A stretch of 49,251 nucleotides of DNA from a virus. Under the pieces are notes generated by a model. That model saw only the letters and a program-made list of their open reading frames with translations, made no database searches and had not been told where the DNA came from. The stretch spans positions 1-49,251 of IMG/VR virus record IMGVR_UViG_3300037156_000045; one strand, written 5' to 3'. The position numbers were made by a program, and so were the translations under genes. Below, piece by piece: positions 29,574 to 37,844 of the stretch; position 1 is the first letter of the stretch; each line of letters opens with the position of its first letter.

Positions 29574-30301
29574 TGGCAAACGGCATCCCCCCACTACTGG
29601 ACAAAGCCGCCTACATTGCGGATATGGCCGCGCTGTTGACTGGTGATGCGCTAATCTCGGCAAATATGTTCAAACCCTCGGGCTGGGCAGTTTACGGCTG
29701 GGTGTCAGGCGTACCTGGGATGCTTGACATCACCGACCCGGTATTTGTCGTCGCGAACGCGGCCAGCAAAATAGCATCGTCTGTCACAAACGGTTTTACC
29801 AATCCGCTCGGTCTGCGCGTCGTCCCCGGTTCAAAGATGCCTGACTCCATCATATCGATGGACTACAAGCGGGAATACAAAATTAGCGATGCGCCGCAAG
29901 AGCTGGGCGCGTTCCAGAGTTACAACAAGGTGCAGAAACCGGCAGTCATTCATTTGCGCATGGCAAAGGGCGGCTCGGCGGCGGATCGTGATGCGTTCCT
30001 CGCGTGGATCGAGTTGCAGGCGGCAGGCACTAAACTGCTGGCAATTCAGACACCCGAGCAAACATATGGCGGCTACTGCATTCAGGATTTCGACTACCGT
30101 AAATCCTCGACTGACGGGGCGGGTATTGCAATCGTGGACGTGGAATTCCTTCAGGTGCGGGAAACCGTGGTGAGCACGTTGGGTAAGGCGACGCCGAGCG
30201 TTGCAAGTGCCCAGCCGATGCCGCAGAGTGAGGTTGATGCGTTTTTGAATAAAGCGTATGGGTCAACAAATTTGTCCAACTCGACCATACTGGCGCTATA
30301 A
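29573..30301 (+). CDS. Tail/baseplate protein after tape measure (242 aa)
   Basis: Starts in TAATG overlap with the tape measure stop. The product has GSKMPDSIISMDYKREYKIS, then PQELGAFQSYNKVQKPAVIH and DVEFLQVRETVVSTLG near the end. This design is typical of the protein directly after the tape measure in small myoviruses, where it joins tape measure, tube and hub (comparable in place to Dit/gp53-type proteins). The exact family name is uncertain. Confidence 0.75.
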   Translation: MANGIPPLLDKAAYIADMAALLTGDALISANMFKPSGWAVYGWVSGVPGMLDITDPVFVVANAASKIASSVTNGFTNPLGLRVVPGSKMPDSIISMDYKREYKISDAPQELGAFQSYNKVQKPAVIHLRMAKGGSAADRDAFLAWIELQAAGTKLLAIQTPEQTYGGYCIQDFDYRKSSTDGAGIAIVDVEFLQVRETVVSTLGKATPSVASAQPMPQSEVDAFLNKAYGSTNLSNSTILAL

Positions 30302-30367
30302 AGGATTTGACAAGCCGTTTGATTTGGCGTACCTTGACAGCTCGATTGATTACTTGGGAGTTGAGAG

Positions 30368-30697
30368 ATGAACGATATTGGGCGAGGCTCAAAACGCATT
30401 ACGGTAGCAGACCTACGCGATATTGACGTGTCGCCCGCACGGGCCGAAATCAAACCCCGCAAACTCAAAGTCGTATTTTGCGTAACGGACTGCGCTACCG
30501 GAAGTGTCGTAGCTGGATCATTACCTGTTGATGGCGATGAAATGTTTCAACTGGTGGTCGAGTATCCATTTCTCGGCACTGACCGCATTCCAGACGACAG
30601 ACTTGTCGAGTGGGTTGGTGACGTTTGTTTGTCTAAAGGTGAGGTTGTGGGTAAAAAGATCGGCAGCGTTTTGACATCGTTGGTGCTGGAAAAATGA
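30368..30697 (+). CDS. Hypothetical protein, inserted cassette (109 aa)
   Basis: ATG at 30368 after GGGAG. The product starts basic (MNDIGRGSKRITVADL), then a beta-strand-rich part (KLKVVFCVTDCATGSV). It and the next gene interrupt the baseplate operon, which resumes at 30904, so they look like added genes. Two TTGACA words at 30308 and 30336 precede it, but no good -10 was found. Function unknown. Confidence 0.68.
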   Translation: MNDIGRGSKRITVADLRDIDVSPARAEIKPRKLKVVFCVTDCATGSVVAGSLPVDGDEMFQLVVEYPFLGTDRIPDDRLVEWVGDVCLSKGEVVGKKIGSVLTSLVLEK

Positions 30698-30903
30698 TTG
30701 CAATATGCGATAAATGTATGGTCGGCTCCGTAGACGCGGAACGTTATCGAACAGGGATACTTTGCAAATGCGCCTTATGCAGCGAGATTGGCGGGCATGC
30801 GCATTTCAATGAGGTGTCGATAATACGCCAGTATTTGCGGGAGGCACATCCGGATACGCACATCACCGTCAACGATACTGTGCCGCCGACATTAGGTAAA
30901 TAA
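30694..30903 (+). CDS. Small Cys-rich, zinc-knuckle-like protein (69 aa)
   Basis: ATG at 30694 overlaps the previous stop (ATGA). Cys5 and Cys8 (CDKC) with Cys24, Cys26 and Cys29 (CKCALC) could hold one zinc ion. The rest is helical and ends VPPTLGK. Coupled to 30368-30697 and, after one stop, immediately to the baseplate plug gene. Perhaps a small zinc-ribbon regulator. Confidence 0.62.
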   Translation: MIAICDKCMVGSVDAERYRTGILCKCALCSEIGGHAHFNEVSIIRQYLREAHPDTHITVNDTVPPTLGK

Positions 30904-31254
30904 ATGCTGCTCATCCCTATTCAAGACGTGCCGACCCAGCAAGTGCGGGTGACCGTGGGCACGCAAAACTGTCTGCTTAACCTGTACCAGTTGGATAATT
31001 TGACCGTTGCGGCGAACGACACGACCGAAGTGCTGCCGTTGCAAGTCCTCTACATGGATGTGTATGTCGGCACGACGCTGATCATCGGCGGTGTCGCATG
31101 CCAGAACCTGAACCGCATCATGCGCGACCTGTATCTGGGTTTCGTTGGCGACTTCGTGTTTAACGACACGCAAGGGTCGAGCGATCCAGTATCGCCAGGC
31201 CTCGGCTCGCGTTACCAGTTGATTTATCTGGAAGTCGCTGACTTACCCACCTAA
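30904..31254 (+). CDS. Baseplate plug protein (Pam3 gp18-like)
   Basis: 116 residues beginning MLLIPIQDVPTQQVRVTVG, with a beta-rich middle and a GVACQNLNRIMRDLYLGFVG segment. Its size, strand pattern and place ahead of the hub resemble the baseplate plug proteins known from small myoviruses such as cyanophage Pam3. These seal the end of the tube. Inference from pattern and order. Confidence 0.72.
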   Translation: MLLIPIQDVPTQQVRVTVGTQNCLLNLYQLDNLTVAANDTTEVLPLQVLYMDVYVGTTLIIGGVACQNLNRIMRDLYLGFVGDFVFNDTQGSSDPVSPGLGSRYQLIYLEVADLPT

Positions 31255-31255
31255 T

Positions 31256-32155
31256 ATGGCATTCGTCGAACGCGCCCTGACGCTGATATTCACGCTCGGC
31301 AATAACGGTACGTTTGCCGAGGGCCAGAATCAGTTGAAGGTTGAGGGTGTCCGTGCGAAGGTTCGCATTGAGAAAAACTCAGGCGGGAATACTTCCCACG
31401 CCAACGTGACGGTGTACGGCCTGACAATGCCCCACATGCGCGCACTGGCGGCACTGAATCCCGCGTTCATGGTGATGAAGCAGAACGTTATTGAGATACT
31501 GGCAAATGATGTGACCGATCCGGTCAGCCAGCCGACCTCAGTATTTATCGGGCAGATCACCGAGGGCGAGATTGATATCACGAACGAGCCTGAGTCTGCG
31601 TTGGTGCTGACCGCAGTTGCCGGCCTGTATTACTCGGTCGCCCCGGCGGCGGGTGAAAGTTACACAGGCCCGACCCAAGTGACGGTCATACTCGACGCCA
31701 TCGCCAAAAAAATGAATTTGACGCTAAACTCGTCCGGCCTGAGCAAGCCATACATGCTGAGTGACCCGCACCTGTTCGGCACATTGATGACGCAAGCGCA
31801 GAGTATTTGCGAGGCGTGGAATTTGAACCTGTTTATCGACGGCAAAACGATGTACGTTTACGACCGGAATGGCTCAGTGCTGGTAGGTAACGAGGCGAGC
31901 ATCCCGGTCGTGTCGGCAGAAACCGGCATGATTGGATACCCGACATTTAGCGATCATGGGTTTTTTGTACGCACACTATTCTCGCCGTTCCTCAACATGG
32001 GGCAACGGGTGGAAGTACGCAGCACGCTCGAATATGCGAACGGCACATTTGCCGTGTATGAACTTGTGAACGAATTGGAGAGTCAAGTGCCGGACGGTAA
32101 ATGGGAAACCTCATTTCATTGTAACTGGGCGGATTACGCTCTGGCTCCGAAATGA
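31256..32155 (+). CDS. Baseplate hub protein (gp27/gpD-like)
   Basis: 299 residues with the strand-rich hub pattern: AFVERALTLIFTLGNNGTF at the start, NVTVYGLTMPHMRALAAL, then DVTDPVSQPTSVFIGQITEG. Hubs connect tube, spike and wedges. It starts one base after the plug gene stop and overlaps the spike gene by ATGA, an arrangement consistent with a central baseplate complex. Confidence 0.85.
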   Translation: MAFVERALTLIFTLGNNGTFAEGQNQLKVEGVRAKVRIEKNSGGNTSHANVTVYGLTMPHMRALAALNPAFMVMKQNVIEILANDVTDPVSQPTSVFIGQITEGEIDITNEPESALVLTAVAGLYYSVAPAAGESYTGPTQVTVILDAIAKKMNLTLNSSGLSKPYMLSDPHLFGTLMTQAQSICEAWNLNLFIDGKTMYVYDRNGSVLVGNEASIPVVSAETGMIGYPTFSDHGFFVRTLFSPFLNMGQRVEVRSTLEYANGTFAVYELVNELESQVPDGKWETSFHCNWADYALAPK

Positions 32156-32871
32156 ACGACGGCGTTGCATCCTTCCAGCCAGTAGAGACACTGAGCTCGG
32201 AATATCTCGCGCAGGTGTTCCTGATCAAGTCGCTGATCGCCCGCATGGCGACCGTGACGCTGGTGCAGGTCGTCAAGGTGGCAAATACGGGCGGCGTTGC
32301 TGCCGTTGGATTTGTTGACCTGCAGCCGTTGGTATCGCAGGTTGATCCGAACATGAATCCGACAGACCACGCTGTTATCAGGAACAATCCGTATTTCCGC
32401 ATCCAGGGCGGCAAGAACGCAATAATTATCGACCCCGAGGTGGGGGATGTAGGTATCGCGCTGTTTGCCAGCCGCGACATATCTGCCGTGAATAGTACAT
32501 TGTCCGGCGGTAATGCCGCAGTTGGCCAGAAACCGATCTCGCCCGGCAGTTTCAGAAAATACGATATGGCTGATGCGCTGTACTTGGGCGGCGTGCTGAA
32601 TGGTGTGCCTACACAGTACATACAGTTTGCAGCGGGCGGTATCACAGTTACTAGTCCGCACCAGGTAACAATTAACGGTACAGACGTAAATGTGAACGCG
32701 AGCGCGGCGTGCAATGTGACCAGCACGGGTAAGACGACCGTTACGGCGAGTGAGATAGATTTGGTGGGTGGCGGCGGTACGGCAGGCGGTGCGGTGCAGA
32801 AAGACTGCGTGTGCGCGTTCACCGGCGTGCTGCATCCGATGGTCAGTTCAACAGTTAAGGCGACACTATAA
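32152..32871 (+). CDS. Membrane-puncturing spike / baseplate V-like protein (Gp138 type)
   Basis: Trimeric spike below the hub. 239 residues: an OB-fold-like N-terminal part (VTLVQVVKVANTGGVAAVG, DLQPLVSQVDPN) with RNNPYFRIQGGKNAIIIDP, then a repetitive beta-helical C-terminal part (ITVTSPHQVTINGTDVNV) and a Gly-rich turn near residue 210. It starts in ATGA overlap with the hub gene. Confidence 0.85.
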   Translation: MNDGVASFQPVETLSSEYLAQVFLIKSLIARMATVTLVQVVKVANTGGVAAVGFVDLQPLVSQVDPNMNPTDHAVIRNNPYFRIQGGKNAIIIDPEVGDVGIALFASRDISAVNSTLSGGNAAVGQKPISPGSFRKYDMADALYLGGVLNGVPTQYIQFAAGGITVTSPHQVTINGTDVNVNASAACNVTSTGKTTVTASEIDLVGGGGTAGGAVQKDCVCAFTGVLHPMVSSTVKATL

Positions 32872-33116
32872 TGGCGATGACCGGTGCAGGATTATCGGCG
32901 GCACGTGCTGCTGCATTGGCTGCAGTCACACAAGTGCAAACGTCAAACGCTGCCGCGGCGGCAGCATACGCAACAGCGCTACGACTGGCGGACAGCACGG
33001 CCATCGTGACATATATCCAGCAAAACATGGGTGTTGCCAGTTCGGTAACTATCCCCTCCACCGCGGCACCGGGATCACCCAGTACGGGAACAGCAGCATC
33101 TACGGCGGTCACATAA
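32871..33116 (+). CDS. Small Ala-rich baseplate-region protein (81 aa)
   Basis: Start in TAATG overlap with the spike gene, stop overlapping the next start. Nearly one third Ala, helical in the first half (AARAAALAAVTQVQTSNAAA) and Thr/Ser/Pro-rich at the end. It may be a spike tip accessory by position, but no PAAR motif is visible. Unrecognised. Confidence 0.65.
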   Translation: MAMTGAGLSAARAAALAAVTQVQTSNAAAAAAYATALRLADSTAIVTYIQQNMGVASSVTIPSTAAPGSPSTGTAASTAVT

Positions 33117-33463
33117 TGGACACCTTATTTTTAAGCAATGCTTGGGATCTCGCTCTCGACTCGTCAGGCAATATTGCGATGGCCAGCAATCCGTACAGTC
33201 TTGCCCAGGACGCAGCCAGTGCTTGCCGCACGGCGGTCGGAGATTTAATTTATGCACCCGCCGACGGTATCCCCTATTTCACGCAGGTGCTCGGCCAACT
33301 CCCGCCGCTGAACGATATTCGCAGCATGTACGTCGCCGCAGCAATGCAGGTGCCGGACGTGGTTGCCGCACAGGTATTTTTCTCATCATTCAACAATCGC
33401 ACGCTGTCTGGCCAGTTGCAAGTGACTGACCGCGCTGGCGTGATCACCGCTACCGGGTTCTAA
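33116..33463 (+). CDS. Baseplate wedge protein (gp25-like)
   Basis: 115 residues, begin MDTLFLSNAWDLALDSSGN; typical gp25/W-type elements follow: YSLAQDAASACRTAVGDLIY, PYFTQVLGQLPP and MQVPDVVAAQVFFSSF. ATG at 33116 shares a base with the previous stop. Wedge proteins of this class polymerise the first sheath ring. Followed directly by the J-like gene, as in most contractile tails. Confidence 0.85.
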   Translation: MDTLFLSNAWDLALDSSGNIAMASNPYSLAQDAASACRTAVGDLIYAPADGIPYFTQVLGQLPPLNDIRSMYVAAAMQVPDVVAAQVFFSSFNNRTLSGQLQVTDRAGVITATGF

Positions 33464-33465
33464 AT

Positions 33466-34872
33466 ATGACGACTTCAATACCGCAGCCGACACTCGGCGC
33501 GACGGGTTTTATCGCCCCCACAGAAGCGGCAGTATTGGCTGGCGCTCAAGCCGATTGGAACCAGGCGTTCGGCGGTAACCTCAATCCTGCACTGAACACG
33601 CCGCAAGGCCAACTCGCCAGTTCTGAAACAGCCATCGTGCTGGACAAGGACGCGCAATTTGTCGCGCTGGCAAACAGCATGGACCCCGCCTACGCAACTG
33701 GCCGGATGCAGGACGCAATTGGTCGTATCTATCTGATGACCCGTATTGCCGCAGCATCCACTACCGTCACCGCAACATGCTCGGGCTCGCCCGGCCTTCT
33801 CATCCCTGCCGGATCTCAAGCGGTCGACCAAGCAGGTAATCGATACATCAGCACGGCGGCTGGAACAATCGGCGTCGGCGGTACGGTCGATATCACCTTC
33901 TCGTCGGTGCTCACCGGCGCAATTGCCTGCCCAATTGGCTACCTGGACGCAATTTACGCATCGATACCCGGATGGGACTCAATCAATAACACCGTTGCGG
34001 GCGCCATAGGCAACGCTGTCGAGAGCCGCACAGCCTTCGAGTACCGCCGTCAGAACTCGGTAGCCCTCAACGCTGTCGGCATGATCACCGCAGTGCAGGC
34101 GGCCGTATTTGCTGTGCCCAACGTGCTGGACGTGTACGCCATTCAGAATGATCTCGGCGTAACCAGTGGCGCGACATTCACGGGCTCAATCTCAGGCACC
34201 ACACTCTCCGTGGCGAGTACACCATCAAACCCAATTCAAGTCGGCATGACGATTACCGGTGCCGGTGTGTCCGATAGCGTCACTATCACGGCGTTGGGCA
34301 CGGGCACTGGGGGCTTGGGGGATTACACTGTAGGTAAATCACAAACAATTGCCGGAGGCACGGCACTGGTGGCTTCCTTTGGCGGCAAACAACTCGTCAA
34401 AAACAGTATTTACGTTGCCGCCTACGGTGGCGCGGCACAGGCCATTGGCAATGCAATCTGGACAAAGAAAGCGCCTGGATCAAATTACAACGGGAATACG
34501 ACTGTCACCGTGGTAGATAACGTAAACTACCTGTCGCCGTACCCATCGTATCCGGTGACATTTCAAATACCAACAGCCACGCCCGTAAAATTTGCCGTGG
34601 TAATGCAGGCCAACTCGCAAGTACCGTCAGACGCGACCCTGCAGATTACGAATGCCATCACGGCGGCGTTCTATGGCACTGACGGCGGACAACGAGCCCG
34701 TATCGGTTCGTGGCTGTTTCACAGTCGATTTTACGCAGGCATCACGGCGCTCGGTTCATGGGCGGCAATCTTCTCTATCAAACTGGGCATCGCTACCGCA
34801 AACGAGGATGCCGTGTTGATGAACATTGATCAGATGCCAACGCTCGGCTCAATCTCAGTCGCATATTCGTAA
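33466..34872 (+). CDS. Baseplate J-like wedge protein with inserted beta unit
   Basis: 468 residues with the baseplate J/gp6 pattern: NPALNTPQGQLASSETAI, then the ATGRMQDAIGRIYLMTRI helix, a beta middle (LLIPAGSQAVDQAGNRYIST) and FEYRRQNSVALNAVGM. Around residues 236-305 it carries one Gly/Thr-rich unit (VGMTITGAG, then ALGTGTGGLGDYTVG) like those in the cement and sheath proteins. J-like proteins form the wedge ring around the hub. Confidence 0.9.
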   Translation: MTTSIPQPTLGATGFIAPTEAAVLAGAQADWNQAFGGNLNPALNTPQGQLASSETAIVLDKDAQFVALANSMDPAYATGRMQDAIGRIYLMTRIAAASTTVTATCSGSPGLLIPAGSQAVDQAGNRYISTAAGTIGVGGTVDITFSSVLTGAIACPIGYLDAIYASIPGWDSINNTVAGAIGNAVESRTAFEYRRQNSVALNAVGMITAVQAAVFAVPNVLDVYAIQNDLGVTSGATFTGSISGTTLSVASTPSNPIQVGMTITGAGVSDSVTITALGTGTGGLGDYTVGKSQTIAGGTALVASFGGKQLVKNSIYVAAYGGAAQAIGNAIWTKKAPGSNYNGNTTVTVVDNVNYLSPYPSYPVTFQIPTATPVKFAVVMQANSQVPSDATLQITNAITAAFYGTDGGQRARIGSWLFHSRFYAGITALGSWAAIFSIKLGIATANEDAVLMNIDQMPTLGSISVAYS

Positions 34873-35441
34873 TGTTGACACCCGAATCGACAGTCGCCGC
34901 GCAGTACGCGAACAGCCCGCGAATTCTCGCGCTGATCAACGGCATGAATTCGGCCATCGATCCGTCAGTAAATATCAATAAATTCTACAGTGACATGTGG
35001 AATATTTCGACGGCAGTTGGGTATGGGCTGGATTGTTGGGGGCGTATCGTCGGTGTATCGCGCGTCATAACAATTCCGCCCACGGTGCCAATCGGTGATT
35101 ATCTGGGATTTGCCGAATCGGGTGATGCGGACTGTTTTGGCTTCGGCGTGTGGTATTTAAGCACAGGCGGTAACAATTTCAGTCTGAGCGACGACGCGTA
35201 TAGGTTGCTGATACTAGCCAAGGCTTCGGCTAACATATCAGATTGCTCGATCGCGAGTATCAATCGAATTATGACCAGTCTGTTTCTGGGCAGAGGGAAG
35301 TGCTACGTGCAGGACAATAACGACATGACACTGACTTATGTGTTCACTTTTATAACCACCCCAGTAGAGAAGTCCGTTATCCAAGGATCTGGCGTTTTGC
35401 CAAATCCTACCGGCGTACTCGCACTGTATTCATTTGCTTAA
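34872..35441 (+). CDS. DUF2612 baseplate wedge protein
   Basis: 189 residues beginning MLTPESTVAAQYANSPRI; the family hallmarks GYGLDCWGRIVGVSR and YLGFAESGDADCFGFG, then LSDDAYRLLILAKASANIS, are clear. DUF2612 proteins follow J in this phage type, like gpI. Start in TAATG overlap with the J gene; the tail fibre gene follows 8 bases after its stop. Confidence 0.87.
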   Translation: MLTPESTVAAQYANSPRILALINGMNSAIDPSVNINKFYSDMWNISTAVGYGLDCWGRIVGVSRVITIPPTVPIGDYLGFAESGDADCFGFGVWYLSTGGNNFSLSDDAYRLLILAKASANISDCSIASINRIMTSLFLGRGKCYVQDNNDMTLTYVFTFITTPVEKSVIQGSGVLPNPTGVLALYSFA

Positions 35442-35449
35442 GGACTGAC

Positions 35450-36613
35450 ATGCAATCCTCAAATATCCCATCAGTATTTAACGTCCCATGGGCGAACAGT
35501 GCCGTTGCACCGTATATTCACGCAGTGCCAGAAGCCTCGCAGATCGGAATTACTGCTGGTGCCGCATCACTGACTGACGGTTTTGTACCGCTAAATTTTA
35601 CGGCTGTTGGTGCGGGCGGAACACCCCCATTCGGTAACGACATGAACGGGATATTGAACCAGATCACCGCATGGCTGCGTTGGAACCAGGCGGGCGGTCC
35701 AATCAAATATTCCTCGACGTTCCAGACGGCCATCGGCGGTTATCCGTTGAACGCTATCGTGCAGTCGGCTACCGTGCCGGGTAAGCTCTGGTGCAGTAGC
35801 ACTGAGAACAATGTGACCAATCCCGATACAGGCGGTGCCGGTTGGTTTCTGGTGATGAATACGGTTTATGCGCCGTTGACTGGGGCCGGGACGAGCGGGA
35901 CTTGGCCTATCACTGCGACGCATGCAACAGACGCGCTTGGACTTGTGAATGGTACAGGGTATGTGATGTTAGACAGCGCCGCTGCTGGGACTATTTTCCA
36001 TACTGGAGTGATTGGTACGGAATTAGGTGGGACTGCCGCGTATTTATTTACTAATGAGATTGGCGCGCATATCGTATCCATAAATAAAACGGGTGACATA
36101 GTGGCAGGGTCATTCTCCGGCGCAGGCACGGGTTTGACCGGAACTGCGGCAGGGTTGAGTATTGGAGGGAATGCGGCTACCGCAACCAATGCAACCAATG
36201 CAACCAATGCAACCAATTTGTCTGGTGGGTCGGTCGACGCAACCACTATTACGGCAGCCGCCTCATATTCTCTAGGCGGCAGGCTCATTGCGCGCGCGGC
36301 GGCACCCACCATCGCCAGTGGGTTTGGAACCAGCCCTTCTCTAGTTAGATCGAACGGAACTTTAGCATTTGGGATACAAATAGGAACGGGCGGTACTGCA
36401 AATTCTGGAACCCTGACAATGCCAGTGTCGGCGACTTTTTGGCATTGTATTGTGATGGAACATATAACTCCTGGAATGTCATCATTAAATAGGACTGTGG
36501 CATCCGGCACGGGAACTACAGTAACGTTTGCAAATTACGTAATAAGTAGTAATGCCGCGGCTCCGTGGGTTGCGGGTCAGTACTTGTCGGTTCTGTGTAT
36601 AGCAATACCTTAA
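35450..36613 (+). CDS. Tail fibre protein
   Basis: 387 residues. The N-terminal ~150 residues show the baseplate-attachment part common to small myovirus fibres (NIPSVFNVPWANSA, GTPPFGNDMNGILNQITAWL, and GGAGWFLVMNTVYAPLTG). The middle is Gly/Thr-rich, with four N-A-T-type repeats from 36182, and the C-terminus beta-rich (TPGMSSLNRTVASGTGT), probably for host recognition. Its stop shares TTAA with the stop of the oppositely oriented gene 36610-37041. Confidence 0.85.
   Translation: MQSSNIPSVFNVPWANSAVAPYIHAVPEASQIGITAGAASLTDGFVPLNFTAVGAGGTPPFGNDMNGILNQITAWLRWNQAGGPIKYSSTFQTAIGGYPLNAIVQSATVPGKLWCSSTENNVTNPDTGGAGWFLVMNTVYAPLTGAGTSGTWPITATHATDALGLVNGTGYVMLDSAAAGTIFHTGVIGTELGGTAAYLFTNEIGAHIVSINKTGDIVAGSFSGAGTGLTGTAAGLSIGGNAATATNATNATNATNLSGGSVDATTITAAASYSLGGRLIARAAAPTIASGFGTSPSLVRSNGTLAFGIQIGTGGTANSGTLTMPVSATFWHCIVMEHITPGMSSLNRTVASGTGTTVTFANYVISSNAAAPWVAGQYLSVLCIAIP
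36182..36217 (+). repeat. Four tandem copies of GCAACCAAT
   Basis: Nine-base unit repeated four times within the fibre gene, coding A-T-N each time. Change in copy number would keep the frame and vary the length of the linker. Confidence 0.85.
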
Positions 36614-37041
36614 AACTTAACCTTAATCCCAATAGAAAGATTGCGCCGAACAAATCCAGCTTCATAGCCAATTGAGAGGTACTGAAATGCAGCACGATAA
36701 TTTGTTGGGAGTGCGTAAGCAATACCAGTGTTTAACAGAGCCATGCCGACGAAGTATTTATCGACTTGTGATGTGGTTGGGTGTGCGCCAAGCGATGGAT
36801 TAGTTTCAAAATACTTGTCAGGATTGCGCGCAATGTTTCGAGTCTGCGCCCAGTCGGCAGCATCAAGGACAAGGAAAGTAGCCTGACGATACGTGTCGTT
36901 TGTAGTCCACTCACTTCCGGAAGCCAGATCGGTGGTGATTTGCCGATTATTGATGTCATCCAATCCAGATAAATCTGGAAGACCGTCAGCACAAGCATCC
37001 ACCACAACCAGCATCAGCAACACAGCAATAACAGTTTTCAT
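36610..37041 (-). CDS. Secreted hypothetical protein, moron-like (143 aa)
   Basis: Read against the tail genes from its own promoter (37071-37099), with GGAGAC before ATG 37041. It has an N-terminal signal peptide (KTVIAVLLMLVVVDACADG, possibly a signal peptidase I site at ACA-DG) and a mature part with DAADWAQTRNIARNPDKYFE followed by ATNYRAAF-like helices and a beta end (GIKVKF). Independent promoter and orientation mark it as a moron. It may alter the host envelope; no family recognised. Confidence 0.75.
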   Translation of the reverse strand: MKTVIAVLLMLVVVDACADGLPDLSGLDDINNRQITTDLASGSEWTTNDTYRQATFLVLDAADWAQTRNIARNPDKYFETNPSLGAHPTTSQVDKYFVGMALLNTGIAYALPTNYRAAFQYLSIGYEAGFVRRNLSIGIKVKF

Positions 37042-37070
37042 TTTAGAGTCTCCGATTAGTCAGTAACCGT

Positions 37071-37099
37071 AAGATACACCCCTAATTTTATAAAGTCAA
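37071..37099 (-). promoter_or_regulatory. Leftward promoter of the moron gene
   Basis: Leftward TTGACT (37099-37094), a 17-base spacer and TATCTT (37076-37071), about 30 bases before the ATG at 37041. Good -35, moderate -10. Confidence 0.65.
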
Positions 37100-37109
37100 T
37101 TGATAAACT

Positions 37110-37496
37110 ATGACCTACTCAATATATTTCCTCTGCCTGCTCGTCGTCATGTTCTACGGCTTTCAGTGGTACGCCGGTGCCCTGCAATCCTACCCGCGCA
37201 TGGCGTTCGTACCGCGCATGGCAACACTCGCGCTTGTTGGAGTATTTGGACTGCTCGACATCGTGTTCATGAACCTAATCGTCGGCATATTCATCTATCG
37301 CGATGCACCATTCCAAAAGATACCGCACGGTACTCGTTGGCATCACCGCCAGTGGACATTCTCACAACGCACGGAATACTGGTACAACCAATCGCACAAC
37401 GACTGGCAAAAGACCTATTTGCTCGGCGCGGATAACTGGGCGGCGCTCTTAAATGCGATATCACCAGGACACATCACCCTTTACCCACAACAATAG
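37110..37496 (+). CDS. Two-span inner membrane protein (128 aa)
   Basis: ATG at 37110. Two hydrophobic segments (residues ~4-22 and ~38-62, LVGVFGLLDIVFMNLIVGIF) followed by an aromatic, His/Trp-rich cytoplasmic tail (HHRQWTFSQRTEYWYNQSH). No clear ribosome binding site. The profile suits a superinfection-exclusion or holin-type protein but no family is recognised. Confidence 0.65.
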   Translation: MTYSIYFLCLLVVMFYGFQWYAGALQSYPRMAFVPRMATLALVGVFGLLDIVFMNLIVGIFIYRDAPFQKIPHGTRWHHRQWTFSQRTEYWYNQSHNDWQKTYLLGADNWAALLNAISPGHITLYPQQ

Positions 37497-37549
37497 ACTC
37501 AAACGTAATTATGCCGTACCATACGTGCGGTTAAATAAAGGAGATTAGC

Positions 37550-37834
37550 ATGAAAAAATTACTGATCGCTGCGCTACTGGCGCTGGTATCTATCTCAGCC
37601 GATGCCGTCCTACTGACCCCGACCAACACCGGTACGCCGTACTGCCTGCCTTCCGCGCCAACCGCGATCGTCGGCTCATTTGTCTCGGCCTACGTTGTGG
37701 CCATTGTCGGCAGTCCGATCACTTCGATTCAAGAGGTGGACAGTGCCGGTAAGTTTTACGTGACGACGTTCAATTACACGGGTAGTACGCTGACTTCGAC
37801 CAGTTGCCCTCTCCAATATTCAACCAGACAGTAA
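37550..37834 (+). CDS. Small exported protein (94 aa)
   Basis: ATG at 37550 following AAAGGAGA. It has a standard signal peptide (MKKLLIAALLALVSISADA, cleaved near ADA-V) and a mature part of about 75 residues with two Cys (one near each end) and Thr/Ser-rich strands. First of four plus-strand genes in a row with export signals. Unknown role. Confidence 0.7.
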   Translation: MKKLLIAALLALVSISADAVLLTPTNTGTPYCLPSAPTAIVGSFVSAYVVAIVGSPITSIQEVDSAGKFYVTTFNYTGSTLTSTSCPLQYSTRQ

Positions 37835-37844
37835 GGCGGATATC

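Noticed and set aside
30308-30342. Promoter from two TTGACA words before the gene at 30368
   Set aside because: Neither has a -10 element with more than three consensus bases at 16-18 spacing.
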